In this document: piece after piece, positions 1 through 10,996 of the stretch
Layout of the letters: every line of letters starts with the position of its first letter
Position numbering within the stretch: position 1 is the stretch's first letter
NCBI RefSeq assembly: GCF_020520425.1
Contig: NC_079487.1
Coordinates: forward strand, 127,866,385 to 127,930,384
Reading direction: 5' to 3'
DNA length: 64,000 nucleotides
Origin: Spinacia oleracea
Taxonomy: Eukaryota > Streptophyta > Magnoliopsida > Caryophyllales > Amaranthaceae
Program-made: the position numbers and the translations under genes
Notes under the pieces: model-generated
The model's input: only the letters and a program-made list of their open reading frames with translations
What the model was told of the DNA's origin: nothing
The model's database searches: none

Positions 1-1389
1 TTGTTGAGTTAGATAATGGTGGAGGAAAGCTGCTAAGGGGAGAAGTAATGTATGATAAACAGTTATATTGTGAGAAAGGCTTAGGATAATATATGCAACT
101 TGGGGTGGTGTGAATTTTTCAGCCCTTGGAATTTATTTTTATTTTTTATGGAATTGGAATTTATTTATAGAAGTGTTTCCACCACGGGTTTTCCACAAGG
201 TTTTTATAGATCTTATCTTTTATTTATTTTATTTCATTTCATTTTCTTTTATAATTTTTAATTATGTGAGAATTACGATAAATCATCATCATTTGAGTAT
301 GGTCGTGTGCTTGACACGTGGCTATCTCTGGCCCATCCTCTTATCGTTGCAACAACAATTTTCTACCATTGCTTGTATTCACTGCCCAAAAGTTTTGGAA
401 ACGACTATTTGTAACTCGGCATGGAAAGTGGAAACGTACAACTGTACAAGTATTTTTTATGGCAGGGAGTACTACGCAATACTTTCTACTCTATCGATTT
501 TCTTAGTAATAATATACCTAGTCAGTCTTCACTCCACGAGCATGTTTTACCTCAAACTTCGAGGTAATTGTGTTTGATATTTTAGGTTTATGTAAGAGTA
601 TTTACCTATATTTTATTTTACCAAATGAAGGATGAAAATACGCGAGATCAGAATAGAAGTTTTATAGAAAAACATTGATTAATTACTACTATAGCTCTAC
701 GAGTACCATCAAATATATCATCATAGTTATCTAAGGTTTCACAACTAGAAATACCATCGCATAATTCATAGTATCACTATAATGTTTTGGGCTAGTAGAA
801 ATGATTCTACGCTTTCAATCAAAGGTTAGGCTTTCCCCATTAAGGGCACTTTGAGGGAGGATTCCTTTACCATTCCCCACTTTCAAAATGTGTAGCCTGC
901 TAACCCGAGTGGGTTGACCCATGTGGTGTTCCAACTCAGTAGGTTTTCCAACCCTTAATTGAAATGTTACCGTAGTTACAGATAGCATGCATCTACCACC
1001 AATACAAACTTGGGAACCATTTTCCTACTGTTTACCCTTTTATCGTATCTATCTATGCCACACGATTTAATGTCACACTCAAAAGCTTCAAATGCGAGTC
1101 CTTTAATGGGGATTAGACTATAAAACTCGAGTGGAGTGGAGTCGAGTACTCCGTAACAATCACATTGTAAAATAAAAGGCAACGATAAGCTCTGAAAAAA
1201 TAAAAAGCATCGTATATGCTTGCGAATACATTATCTAGTGGTCAGGTCAAAATTTTCCAAGAACAGATAATCAACTAACAACAAATTTATCGAAGGAAAA
1301 ATCTCCACAAGGATGGGAAGATAATCACTCAATACACTCTTCTTTCTCTAACTGCCAGGGCGCTAGATGTCAAACTGCTTGAACTTGAC
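1..1389. other. Intergenic region 3' of eIF3f
   Basis: No gene is supported here. The stretch is AT-rich, and its longest open frames (110-577 plus, 976-1182 minus) have biased, low-complexity translations without family resemblance. It holds a decayed SINE (786-955). The part next to 1390 probably includes the 3'UTR of the eIF3f gene, but no poly(A) signal could be fixed with confidence. Confidence 0.6.
786..955 (+). mobile_element. Decayed tRNA-derived SINE, same family as 42227-42442
   Basis: The segment matches the reverse complement of the well preserved SINE at 42227-42442 over most of its length. Shared blocks include the 'GGGCACTTTGAGGGAGG' segment and the 'TAGCCTGCTAACCCG..TGGGTTGACCC' segment. 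The tRNA-like head is degraded and no poly(A) tail or target duplication is visible, so this is an old copy. Confidence 0.6.
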
Positions 1390-4300
1390 TTACAAAATCT
1401 GAGCGGCGGTGTTCAACTTCTCTGCTAAACTCAGCTGTGTCCTAGTTATGCTAGATAAATATACTAATAATAGTTGGTCCTGATCACACAAAACAAACCA
1501 TATCAGTTAAATCTACTCCGCCAAAATAACAGCAGACAAGGTAAAAGAATCGAATTACCTGTAGGCTGTCATTCACAAGCTTATCAAAAGCAGAAGGAGA
1601 TAACTTTGGAAGGGAAGATACTGCCTCTGCAAGGTACCGCCCAATTTTGTTGTCATGAGCTACGCGGTTCTCCTGGAAATATGTAGCAACATTAGAAAAC
1701 ACACACACAAAAGTTACCCTACAAAGATTGATTGAAAGAAGAGAGTGGAAATGTATTTCAGTTCTTACCACAACATCATCCACATATTTGTAGGTGTCAT
1801 CGATTAGGGCAAGCAACCTCTCCAGGGTGCTTTCCATGCCTTCCAAATCACTTGGAATTTTGTCTGCCGCGGTTGATTTCAAAAGTTCATCTGTCAACAA
1901 TAATCAAGTAAATCAATTTTCCCAATTCACCACACTACTGGAGTATTTTTCAAATTTAGTAGGGTTAATTAATCAAGAGAACTAGGGTTAAGTGCCCACA
2001 TCCAACCCTCTCTGCTTCTGACATTCGAAGTTCTGCAGGAATTTCCTGAAATTGAGCAGCAAGTGACTGGTCTCCAAGAGATAAATTAACAGAGACAAAG
2101 GCCTTTATTGTTGCCTCTCCATTTCTGAATGTAGTGTCCACTGTTACATGGACTGGATTTGCAACCTCTCTAGAGTAGAATTCATGGATCAAAGCAGAAC
2201 CTCCCGTAACACCAAATCCGGTTGAATACCTGAAGCACAAAAAACGGGGAGATGAGACACCAACATCAAAGTAAATTGGTAGGCAAGCGTGTATTAGCTA
2301 TGTGCCAACTTGTGAATATCACGACCCAGGCAGCACTATTTATTATTCTGCCAGACTGCCACAACATTGAAAGGTTTTTATAACTGAAAATCAACAGAAT
2401 TCATGAAGTAACAAGATTTATATTAGATTGTATAAGTTACACAGGAAAAGGAATAAGAACATGGAAAAGGCAAACCAATAACAAATTGCTTTGTCAATGA
2501 AATAAGGCATGGAGCCATGGACAGACTACATCTCCGATTAGCCTGTTAGGCACCGTACAGCGCCTGACTCTATATGCTTACAATTATTACAAGCAGATCA
2601 TGCAATTAAGGAATCAAACAATTTCTCGATTACATTAAGTTAAAGTACAATCTTACTCATTGCCAACAAAGTAATTAGAGTGCGTAATCGGAAGCATATG
2701 CGTAATCGGATGGTTTAACAGCAGAAGCAGCTTTTACACTAGTGTACAAACTAGAAACTGCACATTGTAGCAATATTCACAAATGTAGCCACTACTTCAG
2801 ATATATGACATGAAATGACAAGCTAATGGAAGGATCCGAGATAATACAGGAGTTGAGTTAGAGCATACCATCCAACAATTATTTCCTTTGGGTTCACTTT
2901 CTGGTGTGATGTCAACATATTGTGGTGGTACTCAATGTCCAATGCAACCTGCAGGGGGGAAAACATATAGTTGAGTTACACAGACCATTGGTATAAGACA
3001 GAAACCAGATCGAATACTAGTAGTGTTAGTAATAGTAGTGGCAACACATTGTAAAATAAAGAATTGGGACTATGTTTTTAGCTGCAACGTTGGTCACTTT
3101 CATGCATGCAATGCACAACTTTGATCATTAATATCTTTAATTCTCTTTAAGCAAAAATTATAAAAAGTTGATATTTTGAAAATACACATTAAGACGGATC
3201 TAACAAGAACCCACATGACTATGTTTTATCTTACATATAAATCACCAACAATGGTCAAAGTAGAATATGTGAATAGTGTAAAAATCCAAATGTTGCGAGT
3301 ATTAAAAAAATGGAGGAAGTATGCAGAGTCCAAATGTGTATTACTGCCATCCTGGATTGATAGTAGACACCTGCATATGTCTGGAATCTGGTTGATCTTA
3401 AAAGAAAGCCGGTGCAAGTCATCCTAATTTCTTCGAAACTCAACGATAAACCATACTCAAGCACATAAAAGAATCTCAAGTAATGTTGACATCGGTACCA
3501 ACTACCAAGAACAGCTAGATGTCATTACAAAACCAAATTCCACAAATCAATGTGTTAACGAGATCCAACTTGTAATACAAAATGCACCAAATAGCACACC
3601 AAATAGCCAATATGCTATTTAACCATTCAGCTTGAGTTAATGACAACCACAACGAAATCTGTCACTTGTGGGTTTTAGTCTTGCACTTAAGAAAACATCA
3701 AAACTCTGACGTATACGTATACCAGATCACAGAAGAATTTAGAATAAAAGGCTTCTTTCATGCGATTTTTCATTTATGTTAATGACACCAAGAGCAAAAG
3801 ATGGCCCGCCTTCTCCCTACATTATTAGAACTTAGAAAGCTCGAGAAAAACATGGTATGCTTAAGTGCTATATTCTTCTTCAAATTCATACTGGCAAATT
3901 ATCACAAAAAATAGAAAGAAACATTCTAGTGAGAAAGATCTTCATGGACTTCAACTGCAATGGACTTCTTAGTCTCAACTAGTGGGAAGGTAAAGCGCTA
4001 CTCTTCTAGCTTCCTGTGGCTCCTATTCTCTGAACTTCTTCAGTTCTTATCCCGAAATAAGGTACATAACGCTATATTTTTCTGCCTTTCCAAAGAACTA
4101 TTTTATCTACTTATATAGGAAAGAGTCTTGGATTTATTCGCACCAACTGTCAAGTTGAAATGCTGAAATTGCTAACTCACCTTAGCTGGGGTATCAACGT
4201 CCACCCACAGGGCAACAGGCCAGGGACTGGAAATTAAAAGCATAACTTAATACGAGAACATACAAATTCAGACAAAATCCTCTCACCCACCAGAACAATC

Positions 4301-5287
4301 TCATATCCCAAGCTCCACAAGACAGTGCACCATGAACCACCTCATCACTAACTGCTCCGCACTTCCACTCCCCAAAAATCTACTTTCTCCATCTAGAAAT
4401 TAACCTATGTTTACTAACTAGGGAGGGACGTTAAGACATTGTCACCTTTCTCAAAAAGATGGTTAAAATTGGATTTGCCAAGATGCCTCTACTAAGATTG
4501 AGTAATGGGGAAAAAAAGCGGGAGTAACCTAAACGTATTTAAGGACTTTCAGTTAAATGATATCATATCCTTAATTCCGAAGATTGAGACAACATGACAA
4601 TAAGCATATAGAACTTGACAACCTGAGCGATGGATACTAAGCCAATACCTTAACATAAACATAATACAATTAGTTAACCAAACATAAGCAGCTCTACAAA
4701 AATACTTATTTTACCTAAATTTCTCCCCAATCCGGCAGCTAAAAGTTGTTTAGTCTAAAAAGCTATACCATAAAGCTTAACACAACAAACACAAATTTCA
4801 CAAGTATACCCAATCTAATTGAAATTCGCTGTATTTACAATTCCAGATTTAACAAAATTAAGCTCAAGTTAGCATTGCACAGAGAGAATTGAATAAACGA
4901 TAAGTCGAAATCAACTACATCAAAATTTCACGGAAATTTGACAACTACACAATCGTTCATTAAAAGTACCGGATTCATAACCATCTACAACAAGAAAAGA
5001 TAAGAAATTTACTAAAATTTATAAACAAATTAAAAAGAATCAATTGAGAGGGGAGAGAAAGAAAAAACCTGATCAGAAAATTCATTATGGGGAACAGCGT
5101 AGGAGTTGCGAACATCTACAGTTCCGTCAGATAAAACAGATCCGAGAAGAGTTCCGATGACCCGTTCAGCTTGGTCGGGTCGTCGGACATAGCAATCGCA
5201 GATGTTGAATATCACCAAAGGGTGAACCTTTACATTCAAAGACGTTGAACCTCCAAACTGAAGCACCGTTTTCTCCCCTGACGCCAT
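1390..5287 (-). CDS. eIF3f: Eukaryotic translation initiation factor 3 subunit F (eIF3f), 6 exons, 284 aa
   Basis: Non-catalytic MPN-domain subunit of the cytosolic eIF3 complex, which binds the 40S ribosome during translation initiation. Exons read on the minus strand: 5069-5287, 2869-2948, 2000-2229, 1769-1890, 1559-1672, 1390-1479, all with GT/AG borders; lengths sum to 855 nt, keeping frame. The MPN core is near the N-terminus (VHPLVIFNICDCYVRR; GTLLGS; SYAVPHNEFSDQ), followed by EIIVGWYSTG and the C-terminal helical end SSITRTQLSLAEKLNTAAQIL. The zinc-binding JAMM residues of catalytic MPN proteins are absent, as usual for eIF3f. Length and ends match the plant family closely, and the start at 5285-5287 gives the expected MASGEKTVLQF opening. 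The 2.1-kb first intron carries a possible alternative first exon (4181-4243) and MITE remnants. Confidence 0.95.
3070..3322. repeat. Stowaway-like MITE remnant in intron 1 of eIF3f
   Basis: The right end 'AAAATGGAGGAAGTA' is a diverged Stowaway terminus. The internal text (a GAAAATA..ATTAAGACG block, then GGTCAAAGT..AATATGTGAA..AGTGTAAAAA) parallels the element at 9874-10127. The left end is not clear, so the start is approximate. Confidence 0.45.
4181..4243 (-). other. Candidate alternative first exon of eIF3f
   Basis: On the minus strand an ATG (4241-4243) opens exactly 21 codons ending at a strong donor (AAG then GTGAGT, donor at 4179-4180). Splicing to the acceptor of exon 2 (2948) would be in phase and would replace the 73 codons of the usual first exon, removing the first part of the MPN domain. 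Alternatively the segment could be an internal cassette using the AG upstream of TCCCTGG. There is no expression evidence; chance is possible. Confidence 0.25.
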
Positions 5288-6241
5288 TGATGAAACGATG
5301 AAGAAAGAAGGCGATGGGGAAGGGCGGAAGGTGTTAGGGTTTTGTTCCGAAGAGAGAATATGTGCCAGAAGAGTGTGTGTTTGCGTTTTAGTTATGGTAC
5401 GCCAGTTAAGCACTTATGCTATGCTACTGTGCGCCGCAGGAATAATTTTAAAGTTTAAATTAGGGGTGACCAATCTAAGTATGGGTCGATGTAGATGTCG
5501 TATGAATTTTTATCAATGAATTAATTTGTTTATTAAAAAAAAAAATCTAAGTATGGGTCGGGTATCCTATAATCAATAGGACTATAGGAGGAGCCGTTCC
5601 GAGTTAATCTTAGTGATTGAGAGATTTTTTCAATTAAATGGCATTTTCGTAAATAATTGATGCTTTTATTACGAAAATGTCATTAAATGTGGGTTAAAGT
5701 ATAGTGATATGTCATTAAATATGGGTCACATGTACGATCATAATTGTGTTTTCATAATACATCAATAACTATATAATATACAGTTAAAAGCTCACAATAT
5801 ACAATAAACTTTTACTAATAAACAATCCACAACTATAAATATACAGTCAATCACCTACCAATAAACAATATTCATTTTAGTAATTCATCAACAATCATAA
5901 AATATACAGCCAACGATAAGTGGTATACAATCAAAACCGAGTAATATGCAATCAATATAAATAACTACAAATATACAGTCAACGCCTAACATTATACCAC
6001 CTACAATTTTCAAGCAAAATATTTTCTTTCGTAATATGCCAAACCGAGTAATATGCTATTTGATTGGAAATTTTTTCCAATCACTGAGATTAACTCGGAA
6101 TTTCTCCTTTAGGAGTATTGTGTTCTGCTTCAATGTTGAAACTGATATCCATATGAACAAAACCGAATACATTCAGATATCCGAACTTCTGGTACCTAAA
6201 TACTCCATATTCGGACCGTATAGGTAATATAATACGGAGTA
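5288..6241. other. Intergenic, eIF3f promoter side
   Basis: The first ~120 bases upstream of the ATG at 5287 are the probable 5'UTR and core promoter of eIF3f. The rest is AT-rich, with a 55-bp LINE end at 5489-5543 and short 'ACAATA..ATATACAGTCAA' imperfect repeats at about 5770-5990. No gene is seen. Confidence 0.55.
5489..5543 (+). mobile_element. Extremely 5'-truncated LINE insertion with 17-bp TSD
   Basis: Only the 3' end of a plant LINE (GATGTCGTATGAATTTTTATCAATGAA plus a short A-tail, split here: the conserved part is GATGTCGTATGAAT) was inserted. It is bracketed by a perfect 17-bp duplication AATCTAAGTATGGGTCG at 5472-5488 and 5544-5560. The same 3' terminal text ends the larger element at 17179-17689. 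Confidence 0.8.
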
Positions 6242-6567
6242 CTCCCTCCGTCCCTTAATACTCGCACCGACTTGACCGGTGCGGAGTTTAAGACATTTAA
6301 ATTGACTTACTAATTTAATGGGTGTTAGTTGATAGTGGAGTATTTTTTTAATATAGTTAGTGGGAAATGGGTAAGAGGTGGAGAGTGGTGAGTGGGGGTG
6401 TGAATTTTTAAATGATTTTTTGTAGGGAATAGGGGTATATGTGGGGTTAGTAAGTAAGCGTGAGAAATAATATAATATTGGTATAAATTTCCATTTATAG
6501 AAACGATGCAAGTATTAAGGGACGGCCCGAAAAGGAAAGCGGTGCAAGTATTAAGGGACAGAGGGAG
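6242..6567. mobile_element. Stowaway MITE, 326 bp, TA target duplication
   Basis: Terminal inverted repeats CTCCCTCCGTCCC...GGGACAGAGGGAG are flanked by TA. An internal copy of the right-end sequence (GCAAGTATTAAGGGAC) lies about 40 bp inside the right terminus. It belongs to the same subfamily as the copies at 19878-20208 and 22856-23183. It is a non-coding DNA element; open frames in it are chance. Confidence 0.9.
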
Positions 6568-7387
6568 TATCAAATTTGAAAAGCTACACTTTATAACTAG
6601 AATTATATACCAAGAATATCATTCAACACTAATTACTAACAATATCTCATGATTTCGCCTATATTACTAAGAAAATTATCATTTACTCGCATTATAAAGT
6701 GATTAGTAAACATTATATTGCTTATGACTTTAAGCTTTTGGCAAAAGTTTTAAGTTGGAAAAAAAAAATATCAGATCGTTATTTAATATTTGTGTGAAAT
6801 ATTTTCAAAATCTATACTTATTAAAAGACGTTTGTAAGAAAGTCTATCACGTTATGTGGTGCTCTCCTTCCTTTATTAGACACATGTCATTTCATGTCAT
6901 CCATGTATATTCTAAAAACTCATATTCAAATTCATGACCATTTTATTCAAATACTAATGACTTATCTACTTGATTATGTTATGCTACTAAGTACATGTTA
7001 TTTTTTAAAATGAAATATTAATAAGTGATGATAAAACCAATAACGTAATAAGAGTATGAGTTAATTATGATTGTTGTTTTTTTTTTCTTCAAAAAATCAT
7101 AGTTAAAGTTATCCAAGTAATGACACGGGGCATCGCACGAACCCCAAAACTAGTTATATATGTAACCGCAAATGATAGCCAAATTTTTGGATTGAGTAGC
7201 CATATCAGTTCGGATACTAACTTTTCGGATTGGGTATAGATCGGATTTCAGGTTTTTTATTTTTTGGATAATTTTACTCAAGCCCTAAAATAAAGTGGGA
7301 TGCGAAATTTGAAAGGTGAGCAATTGAGCATAATTTCATTCACTTGGGCTTTTCATTGTTGTATAATTAATGTATGATAGACTGATA
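6568..7387. other. Intergenic AT-rich region
   Basis: No gene, RNA gene or intact repeat was recognised. Open frames are short and of low complexity. Confidence 0.5.
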
Positions 7388-7499
7388 CGGAGTAAGGTAA
7401 TAATTAATATATAGATAGGTATGCACCTATCTATTTATGCATATGCAGTGAAACGACAACGTTTTTTTCATTTAATATCACCAACGAATTCAGCATATA

Positions 7500-7990
7500 C
7501 TCATTTTTCTCTCTCCTCTGATCTCTCACCCTTTTCTCTCTCATCAAACCCCATTTTCTCTCTCCATTTTTGGCAACCATGGAGAATCACCGGCACCACC
7601 ACCACCGTTGCTTCTTCGTCCTCTCCTCGTCCTTCTCGCCTCCTTCACCATGGCCGCACTCGCAGCTCCTCCTCATCCGTATCTCTCTCTTTCTCTCTCA
7701 TTTGCTTCTCGAAGCTGCAATTGCTATTTTTGAGTTTTTGCTAATTAATTTGTGGTTTTTTTTAATTGTTTTGCTTAGGATGATGATGCTTTCGTCGGAG
7801 TTCCGATCTCTTAGTTGTATGTTCAGATCTACGTTTCTGTTAGGGTTTCGAAGGTTCATTTTCCGTGAAGCGATCTATTGGTAGGAGGATGTCGGAGGTT
7901 GATGAGGAGTCAAAGCAGGTGAACTATATGGTTGTTAGGGATGAGAATAACAATGTCAAGCTCGCGGAAGAGATCTTTGGTCAAGTATTC
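7500..7990 (+). other. Gene-like segment inside Mutator-like element copy 1
   Basis: A pyrimidine-rich leader, an ATG in good context (7579) and overlapping open frames (to 7744 and 7884), plus an open stretch from ATG 7889 (MSEVDEESKQVNYMVV...), look like captured host sequence. Copy 2 has a related leader at 10900-10990 with NHRRHH-type codons. I do not recognise the source gene and see no intact protein. Confidence 0.3.
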
Positions 7991-8214
7991 TCTGCTCCTT
8001 CACCCTATTAATTGATTTATTTAATTTATTTGCAAGTTTACTTTAATTGCACTCATTATTCAACTTAAAAATCAAAAGATGTGAAATAAAGAAATAGAGT
8101 GTGTGGTGCGGAGAATGAACTGTGTGTAAATGTACGTAATAAAATAATTGATAAAGATATATTTGGATAATATTAAGAACGAGGACCACATAATTAAGAA
8201 GAGTCATCGTCTAA

Positions 8215-9220
8215 ATATTGTCATGTTCAATTTATAATTCATCATGTTCAACTTATAAAATATGATGTTCAATTTATAAAAGATGATGTTCACAAATAAT
8301 AACACTTTTGTGTGAAGTTCAATCTATGAAGTCTCATGTTCAAATTACAGAGAATCTTGTCCAACTAAATCAACTTGTTAAAGCATGATATGTTCATAAA
8401 TAAGATCATTTTTGTGTGATGTTCAGTTTCCCAAGTCTCATGTTCAACTTATAAAGAATCATGTTCAACTAAATTCAACTTATTAAAGAAATTAGTGATT
8501 TCTACTATTGGACTTCAAATTCCAGGAGTTATGAAATTGTTAACGTCATTTGCTTTGATAATATACACTGAGCATTTTGTGTAAGGCAGTGGACGATTGT
8601 AAGGATACTTTGTTTTTGGGTGTTTTCCTCGTAGGATAAATATGCCACTAAAAAAGTGATTTCCCGTTTAGTTTATAATTTATAATGTTCAACTAAATTC
8701 AATATAAAACTATGATATGTTCAACACTTTGTGTGATGTTCAGTTTCTAAAGTCCTTATGTTTAATTTATAAAAAATTATGCTCAACCAAATTTAACTTA
8801 TAAAACTAATATTGTTTAATACTTTTATGTGATGTTCAGTTTCTCAAGTCTCATGTTCAATTTATAAAGAATTATGTACAGAATCATGTTCAACTAAAAT
8901 GCAAGCAACGACAGTCATAAGAAAATGTTCATTATTCTATCAAAAGTGACGTTGTCTAAATATTGTCATGTTCAGTTTATAATTTATCATGTTCAACTTA
9001 TAAAACATGATGTTCAATTTATAAAAGACGATGTTCAGAAATAAGAACACTTTTGTGTGATGTTCAGTTTCTCAAGTCTCATGTTCAAATTATAAAGAAT
9101 TATGGTTCAATTAAATTCAACTTATTAAACTATAATAATTTCATAAATAAGAATAATTTTTTGTGATGTGTAGTTTCTCAAGTTTTATGTTCAACTTATA
9201 CAGAACAATGTTCAACTAAA
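8215..9220 (+). repeat. TGTTCA minisatellite-like array in copy 1
   Basis: Units built on 'ATGTTCAACTTATAAAGAA', 'ATGTTCAACTAAATTCAAC' and 'TGTGATGTTCAGTTTCTCA' recur in irregular higher-order blocks. The same array fills 13040-14050 in copy 2. Confidence 0.75.
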
Positions 9221-9873
9221 AACGTTATGATTTTCCCGCAAGAAGAAAAAAGTTAATAAGAATGCGACAACAACAAAAAGCTGATTTAGAAATGGAAGAT
9301 ATGATATTCAGAGAGGCTGCAAGAATTGAAGAAGAATTGAAGGCGGAGCAACCAAAAAAGAATCTGCAAATAAGGAAGAAGAAGAAAGAGAAAAGAGACT
9401 GTTGTAGCGAAAAAGGTGGAAGTCGAAAGGAAAGAATCATAAAAATTAGAAGCATAGAAAGAGAAAAGAGGCAACAACCTCTAAAATAGAGGAAGCAGTG
9501 AATGTTCATTAAATTACTTTAAATACCAATTTGTGTGTTTGCAGCTTACTCAAATAATGAGATTTTTTTTTTGTAAAACAAGCATGATCAAAAAGTAAAA
9601 AAAAAAAATTAAAAATTAAATTTTTTTTAAAAAAAACTTAAAGAGAGAAACATAATAATACACTAAAAAATGAAGGCTAAAAATGCTAAAACAAAACAGT
9701 TGCATGCCTGTTAGCGCATATGCATGCAAAATTGCATGCATAGCTATGCAGCCAAAAATTTGGGCGGAGTAAGGAGTAGTACGAAAATTAAAGATGGACT
9801 AGAAATTCAACTATAGTATCAAGGCCCAAGTATTTCTTTAACTAAAATAAGAAAGGGAAGAAGTTAAATATTA

Positions 9874-10127
9874 CTTCCTCCGTCCCTTAATACTCGACCT
9901 GTTTTGACTGGACACGTTTGTCAATGCACAAATTTGACCACCAATTTCTTTAACTACATATTATAAAAACTTATATTACTATTTTGAAAATATATATTAA
10001 GACGAAGCCAACAATATATTATATACTAACATTTGTTTTCATATGCTAGAAATAAAATAGGGTCAAAGTGAATTATGTAAACAGTGCAAAAAGTCAAATC
10101 GGGTCGAGTGTTAAGGGACTGAGGGAG
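9874..10127. mobile_element. Stowaway MITE, 254 bp
   Basis: Ends CTTCCTCCGTCCCTTAATACTCG and GTGTTAAGGGACTGAGGGAG form inverted repeats flanked by TA (9872-9873 and 10128-10129). The internal part resembles the remnant at 3070-3322 rather than the 326-331 bp subfamily. Confidence 0.85.
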
Positions 10128-10129
10128 TA

Positions 10130-10804
10130 CAAAGTTCCTTTAAAAAAAGTTATATTACAGAGTTTTATTTATTTATTTATTTATTTTATGGGGAAGAACA
10201 ATATCATTAGTAATCAGCCATATGTTATCTACAATGATAAAATAGATCTGCCTACCGCAAATTTAGAGAAAATATTTAATTATTACAATCACAACAATTA
10301 TACGTTTTGCATCCTAAAGCATCACTCGCATTCCAACGCTTTAACTTGACGCGAGTACTCGTACTTTAACTTGACGCGAGTAGTGATTTTCAAAGTTTTC
10401 ACATCTTTTCAAGTAGAGCCCTTCGCAATCTGCGCTCGAATTGTTACGATCGACGAGTTGATGATAATCCCTAAAACCGTATCCAGTATCCTATAAAGAG
10501 ATTAGTTGTTCATTAAATCATTAGTTTCAAAATGCAACGCATTACTAGGGGTAAAAGATCATTAACACATCAAAGGGGTAATATAATAAACCAAAATCAT
10601 CCCTTGGACCCAACAAAAACTGAAATGACCAAATTGCAAGGAATGGTATGGAAAATAAAAAAATGGTATAAAATAAGAACAAATGTATATAGAATAATGG
10701 TGTTTTTTTTGTGAAAAATGGGGTTTTTATTTTTGTGAAAATGGCGTTTTTATCTCTCTTAAATGACTTAATTGCCCATTGATATATTTTTGCTCACACA
10801 TATG
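10130..10804. other. Spacer between the two Mutator-like copies
   Basis: AT-rich, with a short direct repeat CTTTAACTTGACGCGAGTA (about 10338-10383, two copies). No gene is seen. Confidence 0.5.
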
Positions 10805-10996
10805 TGAGTGTCGCTAATAATTAATGGCTACATACCTATGCACCTATCTCTAGATGCATAGGAGCCCAAACAACATCACATCATATACACATACTCATGT
10901 TTCTCTCACCTCTAACCTCTTAACATTTTCTCTCTCATCAAACCTCATTTTCTCTCTCCATTTTTAGTGCCCATGGCGAATCACCGGCGACACCAC

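Larger units (their letters stand above)
7398..9764 (+). mobile_element. Non-autonomous Mutator-like element, copy 1, 2367 bp
   Basis: The element is bracketed by a perfect 10-bp duplication CGGAGTAAGG (7388-7397 and 9765-9774), the size expected for Mutator-like elements. The left end starts TAATAATTAAT and the right end reads TATGCAGCCAAAAATTTGGG; the inverted similarity (TATGCA..) is short and imperfect. The left ~550 bp is a CT-rich, gene-like stretch around 7500-7990 (CTCTCTCCATTTTT leader, ATG at 7579, then a MSEVDEESKQ-like reading from 7889). The middle (8215-9220) is an array of TGTTCA-containing units. A lysine-rich open frame (9262-9489) sits near the right end. No transposase is seen. 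A sister copy lies at 10815-14868. Confidence 0.75.

Noticed and set aside
5030-5413. Longer N-terminal reading of eIF3f starting at 5413
   Set aside because: The extra residues before MASGEKTVLQF are not family-like; the start at 5287 gives the normal plant N-terminus.
9262-9489. 75-codon Lys/Glu/Arg-rich open frame
   Set aside because: It sits inside the Mutator-like copy 1, is not kept open in copy 2, and purine-rich composition explains it.
7441-10900. CRISPR-like repeat array (TGTTCA words)
   Set aside because: Spacing and unit sequence are irregular, and the DNA is plant nuclear; it is a minisatellite within a transposon.
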